A stretch of 64,000 bases of DNA from the NCBI GenBank assembly GCA_017506865.1, contig JAFCMP010000156.1, positions 81,151 through 145,150 of the forward strand, given 5' to 3'. The translations under genes and the position numbers were made by a program. The stretch comes from Tribonema minus. Its lineage: Eukaryota > Sar > Xanthophyceae > Tribonematales > Tribonemataceae. How positions within the stretch are numbered: the first letter of the stretch is position 1; every line of letters starts with the position of its first letter. Shown one piece after another: positions 1 through 10,735 of the stretch. The notes under the pieces were generated by a model. It saw only the letters and a program-made list of their open reading frames with translations. It did not search any database and was not told the DNA's origin.

Positions 1-1
1 T

Positions 2-3000
2 GCACGTTTTGCCCGCCTGAATGCCCTGTTGAATGAGCGCTTTCGCAGCAGTACCCCAAAGACTGTGCGCGATTGCACTGGTTGCATGGAGGACACATTT
101 TACTGGGATCCTCGTCAACCGCACCGTGCTGGCGTGCTTTCTACTGACATGCCACTGCCTAGCCCTGTGACTCGCCAACCTGGCAAGGGTCCCACAAGGT
201 ACGTACAGAGAGCCAAGGATGCCGGTCCTACAAAGGACGCATTGATACTCTCGCCTGAACAGGTGATGGAGTGCCTGGGCTACCATGAGCCCTACCCTGA
301 AGGCACACTCACCCAGAGACGCAAGTGGGCCGCTGACCTAGTACAGCCCGCGGCTGTAAGCGCCCTGATGCAGTGTGTTCATGCCGTTGCCTCTCTGCCC
401 AATTGTTGGGAGAGACCTGCCCCCGCTGGCCCTGACGTAACTCCTGGAGAGGTAACAGTGCATGATCACACGGCGCCGCCGCCGGAGTGGGTCGTGGACG
501 CATCGCAGCCAGCACTACTGAGGATCGCCGGGACCTGCTCAAGCGCGCTAGGGAGTGCTGCGAACTGGTGTTGGGAGAAAGGGAGAGCGTTTCTTGCTTC
601 GCTGCGCCAAGGTGAGCCAGTGCAATTAAATGAAGTACAGTGGCAACGCGGTGACGACGAGTCTGACTCTGATTCTGACTCACCAAGAGTAACCGTTGAG
701 CCAGCAGTGCCTCAGTCGACTGCAACACCCAAGACGCCGATGGTAGAAGAGAGCGCTAACCCTGACTCTGACTCAGCGACACCACTGCAGACTCGCATGA
801 CACTGCACGAGTTGAAACCTAGGTGGGCAGCAAGAGGCAAAGCGCCCATGCCACTCCACAGAGTCACCCCGGTAGGGAGGCCACGCAAGAATGGCTTTGT
901 GCACATGACCATGCGCACACAGGTGGGCGATGCCGTGCAAGAGTTTGGTCTGGATACACTGGTGGATTGCGGCGCGGAGGCTGAGTTCATCAACAAAGAT
1001 TCAGCGCACAAGCTGCCGCCGGGCACCATCTGCCCTCTGGCTGATGGGGACTTCACTACGGTGGAGCTCGCTGACGCCAAGAAGTCGGTACCTGTAGAAG
1101 GGGTGGTGCACGCTCAGGTGCGCTTCAAAGACCACCTGCTGACGCACCGATTCTACGTCGTGGACCTGCCTTACCAGGCAATCTTAGGGTCAAACTTCTT
1201 TGGCAAGTACGGCTCCGTGATCTCCTACGAGCACGGGATGAAATTCTATCCCGCTGGCTCGTCAGGCCCCGCTGTGCCCATGCGTGAACGTGCGCGCGTT
1301 GGAGCCTTGGAGCCCCCCGAAGCAAACTCCATCAAGATAGGCTCAGCAAGGGTACACACCAAGGACAAGCCTGTACTGCCAGAACGCAAATATCTTCTCA
1401 GAGCAGCCTCAAACCAGGTCATTGACGCTGACACCGCGCACACGCTGGAAGTGGTGTCTCACCCGCCACTGCAGTGCACAGGTCCTGTAGAGGTGCTGCT
1501 AACCCCAGACGTCCCAGAAGCGGTGACGGCCGTGAACAAGTTGGCCGAGCAAGGCGTTGTGTTGCTGGACTCAGTAGATACTGCCATGCCGAACAAACCA
1601 CTCAGGCTAATGGCTGAAAACACTTCCACAATGCCAGTGCTCATCCGTAAGGGAGCAATACTAGGCGCTGTTGAAGCACCGGAGATGGTGTGCGGTCTAG
1701 ACGTTGACCAAGAGACGCTCACAGCTAACCTCACGCGCATAGCGCTCAGCCGACTTTCTAGCGACCCCCCAACCGTAAATCAGGTGAAGCCTAGCTCAAA
1801 TCCCACAGCAACCACACAGGCTGAGGCGGAACGCACCGCTCACAGGCGTAAGGTAGCTGAGGAGCACAATGCCACCTTAGAGCTCTGCACGGACGAGGAG
1901 CTGGCAGACGTGCTGAAGCGGGATGGTAAAGTGATACCTATGTTGGAAGAGCGCGACAAAGACGGTGTTAAGTACTACGATCGGGTCATGGAAGTGCTAC
2001 GCCGCAGACGTGCTGCCTTTGCAAAAGACCCCAAAAACCCTAGGGTCACGGATCGCTTTGACGTGGACATTGATACCGGAGACGCGGCCCCCATAGCCGA
2101 CAAGGCGCGGCGTTGGGCCGAGCGCGAGGCCAAAATCATTTTTCAAGCGATTCAGGACGAAAGGAAGCGTGGGCAAATCAGACCTGCTAGTGGGCCATGG
2201 GCCAGCAACCCTGTGCTGGTGGCTCAAAAGGGCAAGATACGCTTCTGTGTTGACTACAGACCGCTTAATAAGGTCACAAGACGTGACGAATACGGCTTAG
2301 GCAACATGGAGGACTTGATTCAAAAGGTGGCAAGTTCAAGAATTTTCTCAGCTCTGGACTTTGCCTCAGGCTATAGGCAAATTCCCATGACCAAAGAGTC
2401 CTCTTGCAAGACGGCTTTCCGAGGGCCCGATGGCTCCCTATGGGAGTACAAGGTCGCGCCGTTTGGACTAGTATGTCTGCCCAGCATTTTCACGCGCTGC
2501 ATGCACGAGCTGTTAGGCGCTGCCAGACAGACTCATGCGTGCGTGTATGTGGATGATGTGCTGGTTCACAGCAAAGGGCTTGAAGATCACATAGCTCACT
2601 TGGACGATGTGCTGCGTCGCGTGGAGGAGTATGGCATGAGTGTGTCAAGGCACAAGTGTCAACTCTTCGCCGAGGAAGTGACATACCTAGGTCACAAAGT
2701 CGGCCGGTATGGCATTAGGCCGTGTGAAGACAAGGTCAAGGCCATGGTGGACATGATGCCCCCGCTCGGTAAGGACGGCAAGGTTGACAAACGTCTCATG
2801 CAAGTCTTGATGGGATGTTTCAACTACTACAGGCGCTACATTCACCGATTTGCGTCCATCGCGGCGCCATTGATGGAGTGTACCAGGGACGGTGCTGACA
2901 TGACATGGAATAAACGCCGTCGAGATGCACTCGCAGAGCTCAAACGCGCGATGTCGAGCGCACCCGTTATCATGCACCCAGATTTTGACCTGCCATTCAT

Positions 3001-5497
3001 AGTACACACAGATGCTAGCAAGTTGGCAGTCGCTGGAGTGCTATCCCAGTTTGTGCCACTTGAGAAGCTTCGAGAGCGGCACAAAGATTTTCCATGGGCT
3101 CACACCCGCCGTGCCAAGACGGTGGATGGTAAGCCAGCCAGAGAGGTAGTTGTAGCATTTTACAGCAAAGTCAATTCAGTGCAAGACGCAAAGCTAGGTG
3201 CCACCGCGCTGGAATGCCTTGCTGTAGTGCTGGCCCTGAACAACTTCCGCTCATACGTGTGGGGTAGGCCAGTAACCGTCATTACAGATGCGTCGGCACT
3301 GCGCTGGTTGCTAAAACTGAATAACCATAATAGCAAACTCCTGCACTGGGCCATGCGCCTCCAGGAATATGACGTCATGGTCGTACACCGCCCTGGTAAG
3401 GACAATGGCAATGCAGACTGCCCCTCACGAATGCCTCAAATGACGGAAATCCTGGGCCCCAGAGAGTATGACCACGCTGATGAGCAGTGGCCAGACTGTA
3501 CGGATGCAGGACCTGCTCCGCCTACTGGGGTACGCTTTGAGAGCGAAGAAGTCGTGGATTCCCCCGCGAATATAGGCAGGATTGGGGCTTATGCCTCATA
3601 CCCAGATGGCCCTGGCATGCGCTTTAACAAAGTCGCACAGGTATCCCCAGACCTGAGCGAGGCCATGCTCAAACTTAACCCCGCACAAGTGCAAGATGCT
3701 TTGTTTGACACCTCGCTTGAAAGCAGCAGTGGGGACGCCGTGCTTTTCAAAGAAGAGGGAGGTGAGCAGCCGGAGCAGTCGGAGCCGGAGCTGCAGGAGC
3801 TGGCGCTGGCGTCAATGCTTTGCAATCTGCGCACCGGAGTGTACCCAGATGGCGTGTGGGATAGCTGCGCATCACTCTTGGCACAGCAAACGGGTGAGCG
3901 TACCGAAACCGAGAACTGTGAAAGCAGCAGCGAGCAGGAACCTCAACTTCAAGTAGACATGATGTCAGTTGATAGCCCTGTTCAACCCCCCGCGCCAGCA
4001 ACCTCGGAACACCCTGGGGACCTTGCAGGAGGAAGCTCAGGTCAGCCCGCAGTGCTTGAGCGCGATAAATTTGTGCAATGGCAAGGGCGTGACTCTTTCT
4101 GCATGGCTGTGAGGAATTACCTAGAGGACCGCAATGAACCTTCTGATGCCAAGTTGGCAAAGTTCATACCCCAGAACCAAGAATTCTTCACGCTAGAGCC
4201 TGATGGCCTGTTGGTGCACTTCGCAGCCAGTCGCCCCAAGAGGGGAGCCCTGATCACACAGTGGGTCACCCCTGAGGCACTGAAGCCCCTGGTGCTACGC
4301 ATGTGTCACGACGATGGCAGCGCTCAGCACCCATCGACCGCCGCCACGCACGCCAAGGTGTTTGAGAACTTCTACTGGCGCGGCATGGGAGCTGACATTC
4401 GCGACTACGTGCGCAGTTGCATAGCGTGCCAACAGACCAAACCTCAGACGACAGCTCAGTACAAGCAAGTGCTCATGCCCCCTCAGCGCATGTGGCAGCG
4501 TCTTCACGTAGACTTCACTGAGCCAGGAGTCATATCTCTTGAGGGGCACCGCTACCTACTCGTGATAGTGGAAGCCAGGTCTGGCTATTGCTGGATTTTC
4601 CCCACTAAAAAAAGATCCGCTGCTGAGGTAGCTCCCCTGCTTGCGAAGGTGCTGCTTGAATGTGGCACACTGGTGGAGGAGTTGTGCTCGGACGGAGCCA
4701 AGGAATTTGTGGGTGCGTTGGTGACTAGCCTCTGCCGGGCCTTTGCTGTTCAGAAGGTAGAGACTAGCGCACACCACCCCCAGTCTAACGGTGTCGCTGA
4801 GAACTTGAACGGTCGTGTCAAGAGGGCCCTGGCCAGAGTGTGCTCGCACTACCAGAACCGTTGGCACGAACAAGTTGACATCGTACAGTTTGCACTGAGG
4901 AACACTCCCAGGGAAGAGACAGGCCTTACGCCTTTCTTCTGTGTCTTCGGTCGCGAGGCCAGATTCCCCCTAGATGCCCTCATCTCTAAGCCAGAGTGCA
5001 CGACAGATCTGCACATAGAGGTGAAGCGGTTACAAGAGAATCTGAAGCTGGCAGAGTCTGTCATAGGCGAGGCGTTAAGCTCCAGGGCTGAGCGCATCCA
5101 AGCTCGTAACGACAAGATTCAACGCACCCTGCATGTAAGTGTAGGCGACTATGTATGGGTCAAAAAGCCGCCCTCTGAAGGACGCGCGAGTGGCCTGGAG
5201 GAGCGCTTCACCGGACCCTGGAGGCTGATAGCACCCTACGGTGACTCAGGGCTGTCATTTCAATGTCAACTCAATGGCGCGCGTGTGCGGCTCACTGATG
5301 CACACGTGGAAAACATGAAGCCGTATCACCCTAGGCCTGCTAGACTGGTCAGCGACGGAGTACACGCCGCCGTAGACCCAGAGCAGCTGAAGGAACTGGA
5401 CCTTGATCAGCGGTTACAGAGAATTCTAGACCGCAGGGCTAATGAGGACGGTAGCTGGTCATACAAGTGGCTGGCACGCGACGGTACCTCGTCTTAG
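2..5497 (+). CDS. Ty3/gypsy retrotransposon polyprotein, 5' end outside window
   Basis: The frame is open from the window edge (no stop before the first in-frame codon at 2), so gag and the 5' LTR lie upstream and this is a partial CDS. Pol domains follow in the Ty3/gypsy order. A retropepsin-like segment has its catalytic triplet at 965-973, reading D-C-G instead of the usual D-T/S-G. Reverse transcriptase has YVDD at 2546-2557. RNase H has its first Asp at 3011. Integrase has an HHCC zinc-binding region (about 4300-4435) and a D-D-35-E core at 4511, 4691 and 4799. A GPW motif of the GPY/F module lies near 5215. The C-terminus enters a chromodomain (RILDRRANEDGSW...) that is cut by TAG at 5495. 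Integrase downstream of RT and RNase H separates it from Ty1/copia. Coding is intact for about 1,830 codons, so it is young or recently active apart from the stop. Confidence 0.95.
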   Translation, partial: ARFARLNALLNERFRSSTPKTVRDCTGCMEDTFYWDPRQPHRAGVLSTDMPLPSPVTRQPGKGPTRYVQRAKDAGPTKDALILSPEQVMECLGYHEPYPEGTLTQRRKWAADLVQPAAVSALMQCVHAVASLPNCWERPAPAGPDVTPGEVTVHDHTAPPPEWVVDASQPALLRIAGTCSSALGSAANWCWEKGRAFLASLRQGEPVQLNEVQWQRGDDESDSDSDSPRVTVEPAVPQSTATPKTPMVEESANPDSDSATPLQTRMTLHELKPRWAARGKAPMPLHRVTPVGRPRKNGFVHMTMRTQVGDAVQEFGLDTLVDCGAEAEFINKDSAHKLPPGTICPLADGDFTTVELADAKKSVPVEGVVHAQVRFKDHLLTHRFYVVDLPYQAILGSNFFGKYGSVISYEHGMKFYPAGSSGPAVPMRERARVGALEPPEANSIKIGSARVHTKDKPVLPERKYLLRAASNQVIDADTAHTLEVVSHPPLQCTGPVEVLLTPDVPEAVTAVNKLAEQGVVLLDSVDTAMPNKPLRLMAENTSTMPVLIRKGAILGAVEAPEMVCGLDVDQETLTANLTRIALSRLSSDPPTVNQVKPSSNPTATTQAEAERTAHRRKVAEEHNATLELCTDEELADVLKRDGKVIPMLEERDKDGVKYYDRVMEVLRRRRAAFAKDPKNPRVTDRFDVDIDTGDAAPIADKARRWAEREAKIIFQAIQDERKRGQIRPASGPWASNPVLVAQKGKIRFCVDYRPLNKVTRRDEYGLGNMEDLIQKVASSRIFSALDFASGYRQIPMTKESSCKTAFRGPDGSLWEYKVAPFGLVCLPSIFTRCMHELLGAARQTHACVYVDDVLVHSKGLEDHIAHLDDVLRRVEEYGMSVSRHKCQLFAEEVTYLGHKVGRYGIRPCEDKVKAMVDMMPPLGKDGKVDKRLMQVLMGCFNYYRRYIHRFASIAAPLMECTRDGADMTWNKRRRDALAELKRAMSSAPVIMHPDFDLPFIVHTDASKLAVAGVLSQFVPLEKLRERHKDFPWAHTRRAKTVDGKPAREVVVAFYSKVNSVQDAKLGATALECLAVVLALNNFRSYVWGRPVTVITDASALRWLLKLNNHNSKLLHWAMRLQEYDVMVVHRPGKDNGNADCPSRMPQMTEILGPREYDHADEQWPDCTDAGPAPPTGVRFESEEVVDSPANIGRIGAYASYPDGPGMRFNKVAQVSPDLSEAMLKLNPAQVQDALFDTSLESSSGDAVLFKEEGGEQPEQSEPELQELALASMLCNLRTGVYPDGVWDSCASLLAQQTGERTETENCESSSEQEPQLQVDMMSVDSPVQPPAPATSEHPGDLAGGSSGQPAVLERDKFVQWQGRDSFCMAVRNYLEDRNEPSDAKLAKFIPQNQEFFTLEPDGLLVHFAASRPKRGALITQWVTPEALKPLVLRMCHDDGSAQHPSTAATHAKVFENFYWRGMGADIRDYVRSCIACQQTKPQTTAQYKQVLMPPQRMWQRLHVDFTEPGVISLEGHRYLLVIVEARSGYCWIFPTKKRSAAEVAPLLAKVLLECGTLVEELCSDGAKEFVGALVTSLCRAFAVQKVETSAHHPQSNGVAENLNGRVKRALARVCSHYQNRWHEQVDIVQFALRNTPREETGLTPFFCVFGREARFPLDALISKPECTTDLHIEVKRLQENLKLAESVIGEALSSRAERIQARNDKIQRTLHVSVGDYVWVKKPPSEGRASGLEERFTGPWRLIAPYGDSGLSFQCQLNGARVRLTDAHVENMKPYHPRPARLVSDGVHAAVDPEQLKELDLDQRLQRILDRRANEDGSWSYKWLARDGTSS

Positions 5498-6313
5498 TGG
5501 ATTCATGAGAAGGAGTTTGCAGAGAGTTTCATAGTGCCGTCCTGGGTGCTAGACACTTTTCATGCCCTCTCTGAGATCCAACACGAAGGTCACATGCCGT
5601 CGTACGCAGAACGCCCTAGCCCACGTGAGGACCGCTCACTACCTAAAGACGAAGCGTTGAAGCGCTACCCTTGTGGCACTCAGGTGGTAAGGCAAATTTC
5701 AGGTGCCGATCCCGAGACCACTGAGTACATTTGGGGCCAAGTGCGCGACTTCGTACGATTTAAGTGGCGAGTGCGTTACACGGATGGAATTTGGGAGGAC
5801 CTGACATCGGCACAGGTACGCTCGGGGAAGTTGCTAGCAGAAGGTGTGCGAGACAGGCCACGCAGGCTGGCGCGTGAACGAGACAAGCCTGACCCTGCTG
5901 AGCATGCTGCAGATATTACAGCTGACCCGCCCCCAGGCGTGCGAGTCACGGTGTGCCCCCACGTTCCCACCAACTTTGGGCCACTGTACGTCGGGCAAGT
6001 ACTGCGCTACAGGTTCCCAACGGGCTGGAGCCGTGGCAAACTGCTAAGGCACATCTCATCGAACCGTGAGCGTGGGGAGCACGTATTTGATGTAGAGTTC
6101 CCCAATACGCGCGGAAACAGGCCGATGGCGAGGCGCCTGAAGCTCCGCCAAGAGTACTACCGCGACGATCGCAACGCTGAACCTTCCTCGTGGAACCTGC
6201 TATTGGCACAGGAAGTCATAGAGCAGCCTGAAACCCCCCACACTCCCATAGAACCTCAGGTTGCGTTGGGCCAGAATGACCTAGGACCGCGCAAACGCCC
6301 GCGTCGCCGTTGA
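5498..6313 (+). CDS. Read-on frame after the polyprotein TAG: chromodomain remainder plus Tudor-like region
   Basis: This frame continues the polyprotein in the same phase immediately after the TAG at 5495-5497 and stays open to TGA at 6311-6313. Its first residues (WIHEKEF...) supply the conserved Trp and following helix expected of the chromodomain begun upstream, so the two parts were surely one protein. Further on come two basic/aromatic segments, near 5660-5830 and 5985-6170, that resemble Tudor or chromo-barrel folds (motifs such as YPCGTQVV and WRVRYTDG). In related chromoviruses such C-terminal readers steer integration to particular chromatin; that role is inferred here. There is no ATG near the start (the first Met codon is at 5594), so separate translation from a new start is less likely than loss, readthrough or a sequencing error at the TAG. 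Confidence 0.75.
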   Translation, partial: WIHEKEFAESFIVPSWVLDTFHALSEIQHEGHMPSYAERPSPREDRSLPKDEALKRYPCGTQVVRQISGADPETTEYIWGQVRDFVRFKWRVRYTDGIWEDLTSAQVRSGKLLAEGVRDRPRRLARERDKPDPAEHAADITADPPPGVRVTVCPHVPTNFGPLYVGQVLRYRFPTGWSRGKLLRHISSNRERGEHVFDVEFPNTRGNRPMARRLKLRQEYYRDDRNAEPSSWNLLLAQEVIEQPETPHTPIEPQVALGQNDLGPRKRPRRR

Positions 6314-7464
6314 AGCTGTGCTGACCCTGTGCGTTAGCACTGGAGAGCAGTGTCATCGTCACGCACCCGGTGCACGCCAGACCGCCTAGGGTTTGACACG
6401 CGCCGCGTAGCCGGCCAATGAGGGACTTGAGAGCGTGTACCGTGGTGGTGATGATGCGACAATGAACACCGATGCTGTCTTCTGCGTTTAACAAGTATCA
6501 TAAAACGCCGTGCGTCTCATGGGCGCGCCGTGGACGGCGGCCCTTTCAAAGAAGAGGGATGATACAAAGTCCATGTCACAGTGCAGTTCAAGTGCTGTGT
6601 ACACCTTTGACTGTACTGTACAAGTGTACTTCAGGCCAGTTCACCTGAGGACCGTTCCTAGGAATTTGCTTGGACTGTTCCAGGAACTACTTGCACAGAA
6701 CAATCTGGGGCAGCATCTCTGTGGCTTGCTTGGGTACTAACTCTTGCTAGCCAGCTGCTGGACAGCAGGGACTCATTGGAGCTGAGCCATCACCGATACA
6801 CCAGGTGTGTGGTCTTTTCTCCATGCAAGTGGTTAGCCTACATCCTGAGAGTGAGCTCCTGTTTCCCAGAAGGGCTTGGCCTGCTCATGGAGCATCCCCA
6901 GAGGCCTTTCCTTTCGGATCACAGAGAACATTGCATTGCCGGTAAACACAGAATGTGGCACCTTGCTGAGCAGAGTTCAAGTATGGCAGCATGCAAACGT
7001 TTGAGGTGGAGTGGATATGAGCTTCCGTGCCGGCTTTCGTACTATCAGCGGGCCGCTTGATTTAGTGGTCATAACACACAGCCACAACCTTGGTGCTTGC
7101 TGCGATGTCTCCACGACACAAGTCGGAGGCAGCGGGTAAAACACAGCCAGTGCGGCCCACACACTGTTTATGGTTCTGTCTTGTTCTGCTTTCCGACTCA
7201 TTTTACTCGTTCTGTTTAAGCACAAAAACTCCGGAGAAATATCTGTTTATACTTTTCATTGCTCAAAACTTGATTCAGCATGTGCCTCATGTGCCTGTCC
7301 CATTTAAAGTGTACTGAAGGCATCCCTACGTGCTTCCGTGTTCAAACTTCAGTGACGTTAGCATTTATTTAGTTTACCATCTATCCCAAACCTTCGCAAA
7401 CTTCTTCCTGGAAGCCTCTACATACATGTCTTACGAGCAAGTGTGCTTAGTGGGGTGGTTCTGA
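6314..7464 (+). other. Non-coding 3' end of the Ty3/gypsy element, including a possible 3' LTR
   Basis: No convincing gene is visible. A purine-rich tract at 6548-6559 (aaagaagaggga) is followed directly by TG at 6560 (tgatacaaag), which is what a polypurine tract and LTR start look like. The LTR end cannot be fixed because the 5' LTR is outside the window; TATCA at 7043-7047 is one candidate end. The rest, to 7464, is unremarkable. Confidence 0.35.
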
Positions 7465-7470
7465 CGTGCA

Positions 7471-9263
7471 GGCGGCCCTCTGGGCATATCGCATGAGGTG
7501 GCGGCGAGCGCCGCCGCTGCCGAGGGCGCCGCCGCGCTGCGCGCGTTCAACGCACACGTGGAGCAAATGCGAGCGTTCGCAGCGGCCGCAACGCGTGCGC
7601 ACAGCACGGAGGTCGCTGCGTTGCGCGCTGCTGCCGCGGGTGGCGCTGCCGCGCTGCGCGCCCGCGATGCCGAGCTGGCGGAAACGCGCGCGTCCGGCGC
7701 GGCGGCGGCACGCGCGCATGAGGCGCAGCTCTCCGCGTTGCGCGTCGCTGCCGCGGAGGGCGCTGCCGCGCTGCGCGCCCGCGACGCCGAGCTGACGGAA
7801 GCACGTGCATCTGCTGCGGCGGCGGCGCGCGCATATGAGGCGCAGCTCTCAGCATTGCGCGCCGCTGCCGCAGAGGGCGCTGCTGCGCTGCGCGCCTGCG
7901 ACGCCGAGCTGGCGGAAGCGCGTGCATCCGCTGCGGCGGCGGCGCGCGCGCATGAGGCGCAGCTCACGGCGTTGCGCGCTGTCGCCGCTGCAGGGGACGC
8001 TGCTGCGCTGAGCGCTGACGACGCCGGGCCGCCGAGGACCGCAGCGGCGGCGCGCACGCAAGTCGTAGCGCCGAGCGCTGCTGACGCGGTGGGCGCCGCC
8101 GCTCACCAACAGCGCATGCCGCTCAGTGCAGTCGCTGACGAGGGGGCAGTGGAGGGTGGGTCGGCTCGATCTGCGGAAAGTGCGGTGCTGGGGGCGCGCA
8201 GTGAGGCAGTGCTCGACCCGCAGCTTGCGACTGCACCCGCTGAGCATGGGCACACCACCACACTTGAGGGCGGCGCACGATCGTGGGGAGAGCATGGGCC
8301 GCAGACGAGAGTGCCGATATGCACAGTGGCGGCAGCTGGCGTTGTTTGCGCATCGCTTCATTCTTTGGGGCCTGCAGGGCACACGGCGGAAGTTCAACAT
8401 GCATCCCATGATGCTGCCGACCATACGCGCAGGACACAGGCGGGCTGCACGGTACGGCAAACGCAGACACGCCCATCAGCAACGGCTTTGCTACCGGCGG
8501 AGGCGGCGCAACTCGCTGCGGAGGCGGCGCAGCTCGTTGCAGATGCGGGCAGGGCAGCGCAGTCGCAGGGGCAACGGTCCGCACGCACCAAGCGCAAGCG
8601 AGGTGCATCCTCGAATGCACCGGCGGAAACTGCCACCTCGGATGCTGCTGGCGGGGCTGCTGCAGCGGCGCAGCAAAGGGAGGTGAGCGTACCACCAGGT
8701 GCTGTGAATGCAGATGCTGCTGGCAGGGCTGCTGCAGCGGCGCAGCGAAGGGAGGCGAGCACAGTGGCCGCTGCAGCCTGCGCCGCCGCCAGGGCCAATG
8801 TTGAAAATTTCTTCAAGGTTTGTGACATGCAGGGAGTGGGAGCATTCGGAAACAAACTGCCACAGTACAAGTGCTCGCTGGAGCGTCCGACGCAAAAAAG
8901 ATCATCGGCACGGGCATCGCGATGGTGGACTGGTACGCTTCAACGGAGACATCGCGTGGCACGCGATGGTGGTTTGGCCGCGTTGATAAATGCGCCGTCC
9001 TACCGCAAGCGCATCAACACCCGCAAAACACGTCTGCCAGCGTACAGTACCTGCAGTTGTACGTGCAGTGGCGCCATCCCTTGGACCCAGCGGCTGCCGA
9101 GAGTTCCCAGCAGCTGCACAGCTCCGCTGACTATCGCGATGACAACGAGACCAGGCTGCGCACCAACAGCTGGTTCGTTTGGGGTACCAGCACCCAGATT
9201 GCTCGCCTGCAGGACGTGCGAGAGATGCGACATGTGAGAGATGCATCCGCTGATACACTATAA
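7471..9263 (+). CDS. Alanine-rich repeat protein, frame broken near 8870; unrecognised
   Basis: I do not recognise the family. An open frame without ATG starts behind a possible acceptor (gtgcag at 7465-7470) and runs to 9237; it is therefore probably an internal or last exon. It begins with about four 37-39-residue repeats rich in Ala, Arg and Glu, likely helical or coiled-coil. An Ala/Gln region, a basic stretch (RTKRKRG near 8590) and a 24-residue duplication (8641 and 8713) follow. After about 8870 this frame becomes low quality, while the frame one base back reads as ordinary protein (IIGTGIAMVDWYAS..., VQYLQLYVQWRHPLD) to TAA at 9261-9263. A one-base deletion at 8869-8872 or a frameshift is the simplest reading. 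Open repeat frames of this base composition can arise by chance, so the coding status is only moderately supported. Confidence 0.5.
7498..8000 (+). repeat. Tandem coding repeats, 117 bp (39-residue) units
   Basis: Units start at gag codons at 7609, 7720, 7837 and 7954, so the spacing is 111, 117 and 117 bp; a diverged unit lies 5' of the first. Each encodes an alanine-rich helix with conserved AALRARDAEL and EAQLSALR segments. The exact multiple of three shows that the repeats evolved under a reading frame. Confidence 0.85.
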
Positions 9264-9487
9264 TGTTGTCGGAGAGGGGCGTGGGTACCAGCAGAAGCCC
9301 CGGAGGGGCCCCGGGGGCAAGCTCGGGATCATCAGCTCAGCGCATCGGCAGCTGCCCATTACATATCTTTGTTTGGGTTACGAGCACCCAGATCGCTCGC
9401 CTGCAGGACATGTGAGAGATGTGCCTTCAGCTGACACGTGTACACTTATGTTGACGGAAAGGGGGGGTGGGTATAACTTCAGCAGGC
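9171..9487 (+). repeat. Diverged direct duplication, offset 194 bp
   Basis: The 3' end of the alanine-rich frame plus following sequence (9171-9295) recurs at about 9367-9487. Shared blocks include gcacccagat (9190 and 9384), gctcgcctgcagga and gtgggta. The second copy has lost the open frame. Confidence 0.8.
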
Positions 9488-10735
9488 ACATGAATGGCCC
9501 GCATAGGTGGGTGTCAATATTATAAGCAGGCAGGGCCCTGTGGTGCTTGTTCTGGTCAGGTATTTGTTGGGACCGCACAATGACTGCTGTCTAGTTGGAG
9601 TCATGGTTAGGTTAGCGCCCATATACATAGCCAAAGCACACAATGGACTTGCAAGGGTATGTATACGTACGTTGCAAAATGGGGTGCCCTTCATCATGTA
9701 GCAGTTGGCAGCCGCTCTGCATGTACTTGCGCGCACACATGCATGTCGCTCAGACAGTAATGGCAACCACTGTGTGCTGTCAGTTACTAAGATGGCTCTT
9801 CCAAGGTGTCTTTTCTGCCTCTTTTGGCAGCTGCCCTGCTCGCATTTTTTGTGTCGCGGTATCAGAGCCCCCTATCAGTAGTGCGGCCGCAACCAGGTAC
9901 TTCACCACGCTTGTGGAGGGCCTAGCACCCACGAGCTGCATATGATATAGCTTAGCATGCCTACCCAGCAGCTCGATATGTGTGACTGCCATGTCGGTGT
10001 TTGTCATGACTCAAAGTGGATTGTTGCGTCACTTTGCCAGAATATGACATGCCATGAAGTGTTGTATGCGCCAATATAGGGGTGTGGCACCCAGTCCGGC
10101 ATGCCTTGGACACATGGAGAATTGTATAAGTGGTGCTTCAAGTGTCTGGTACCCTAGCATGCTACAAATGTGTCGTAGGGGGTTCTGCACCCATTGAACC
10201 AGCGCATTGAAACGCACACCGTGTCAGCTGACAAGGGTGTCGAGTGAGCATGAATGGTTAAGCATCGCGTTAGACAATTGTCCCACTGTTCTGTGTGGCT
10301 CAGTGACTGCTGCTGGTAGAAATGTAGCAGGACGGTATCTGGTCGCCATCATTGGAATTCAACAACCCTGCCGGCTGTGATTCGAATGTCATGGCATGCA
10401 CACATACATGAACCGTGAACCTGCTTGTTTTGGTGCATCCTCCGACGTCAAGAAGTCACCATGCAAAGTCAACGGATTGCGAGCAATGCGCCTAGGGGCT
10501 AAAACCTGGTTTAGCCTAGGGCTAAATAAAGCGTTGCGCCTACGCGCCAAAATGGTTTCGCCCTCAGCTCCTTTGCAACCGCATGCAGTGCCAGCGTCTT
10601 CAGCTTTGCAAGGAGTGAGGTAGCAGCAGGTATGATGCGTGCTGATTATATTGCAGAACTCAATCCTGTGCTTTGAACATGCTGCAATGCGATGGTGGCA
10701 TGTTGCTCTGAACCCCAATCTTGCTCGCACGCAGG
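9488..10735. other. Intergenic region upstream of the EGF receptor gene
   Basis: No gene is supported. A hairpin-forming sequence at 10491-10521 pairs ggctaaa with tttagcc, flanked by cctagg and cctagg. The promoter of the downstream gene should lie here, but no core element is recognisable. Confidence 0.5.

Noticed and set aside
5495..5497. TAG as a reassigned sense codon
   Set aside because: The receptor, SERINC, membrane-protein and non-LTR frames all end at TAG where the family or model predicts the end.
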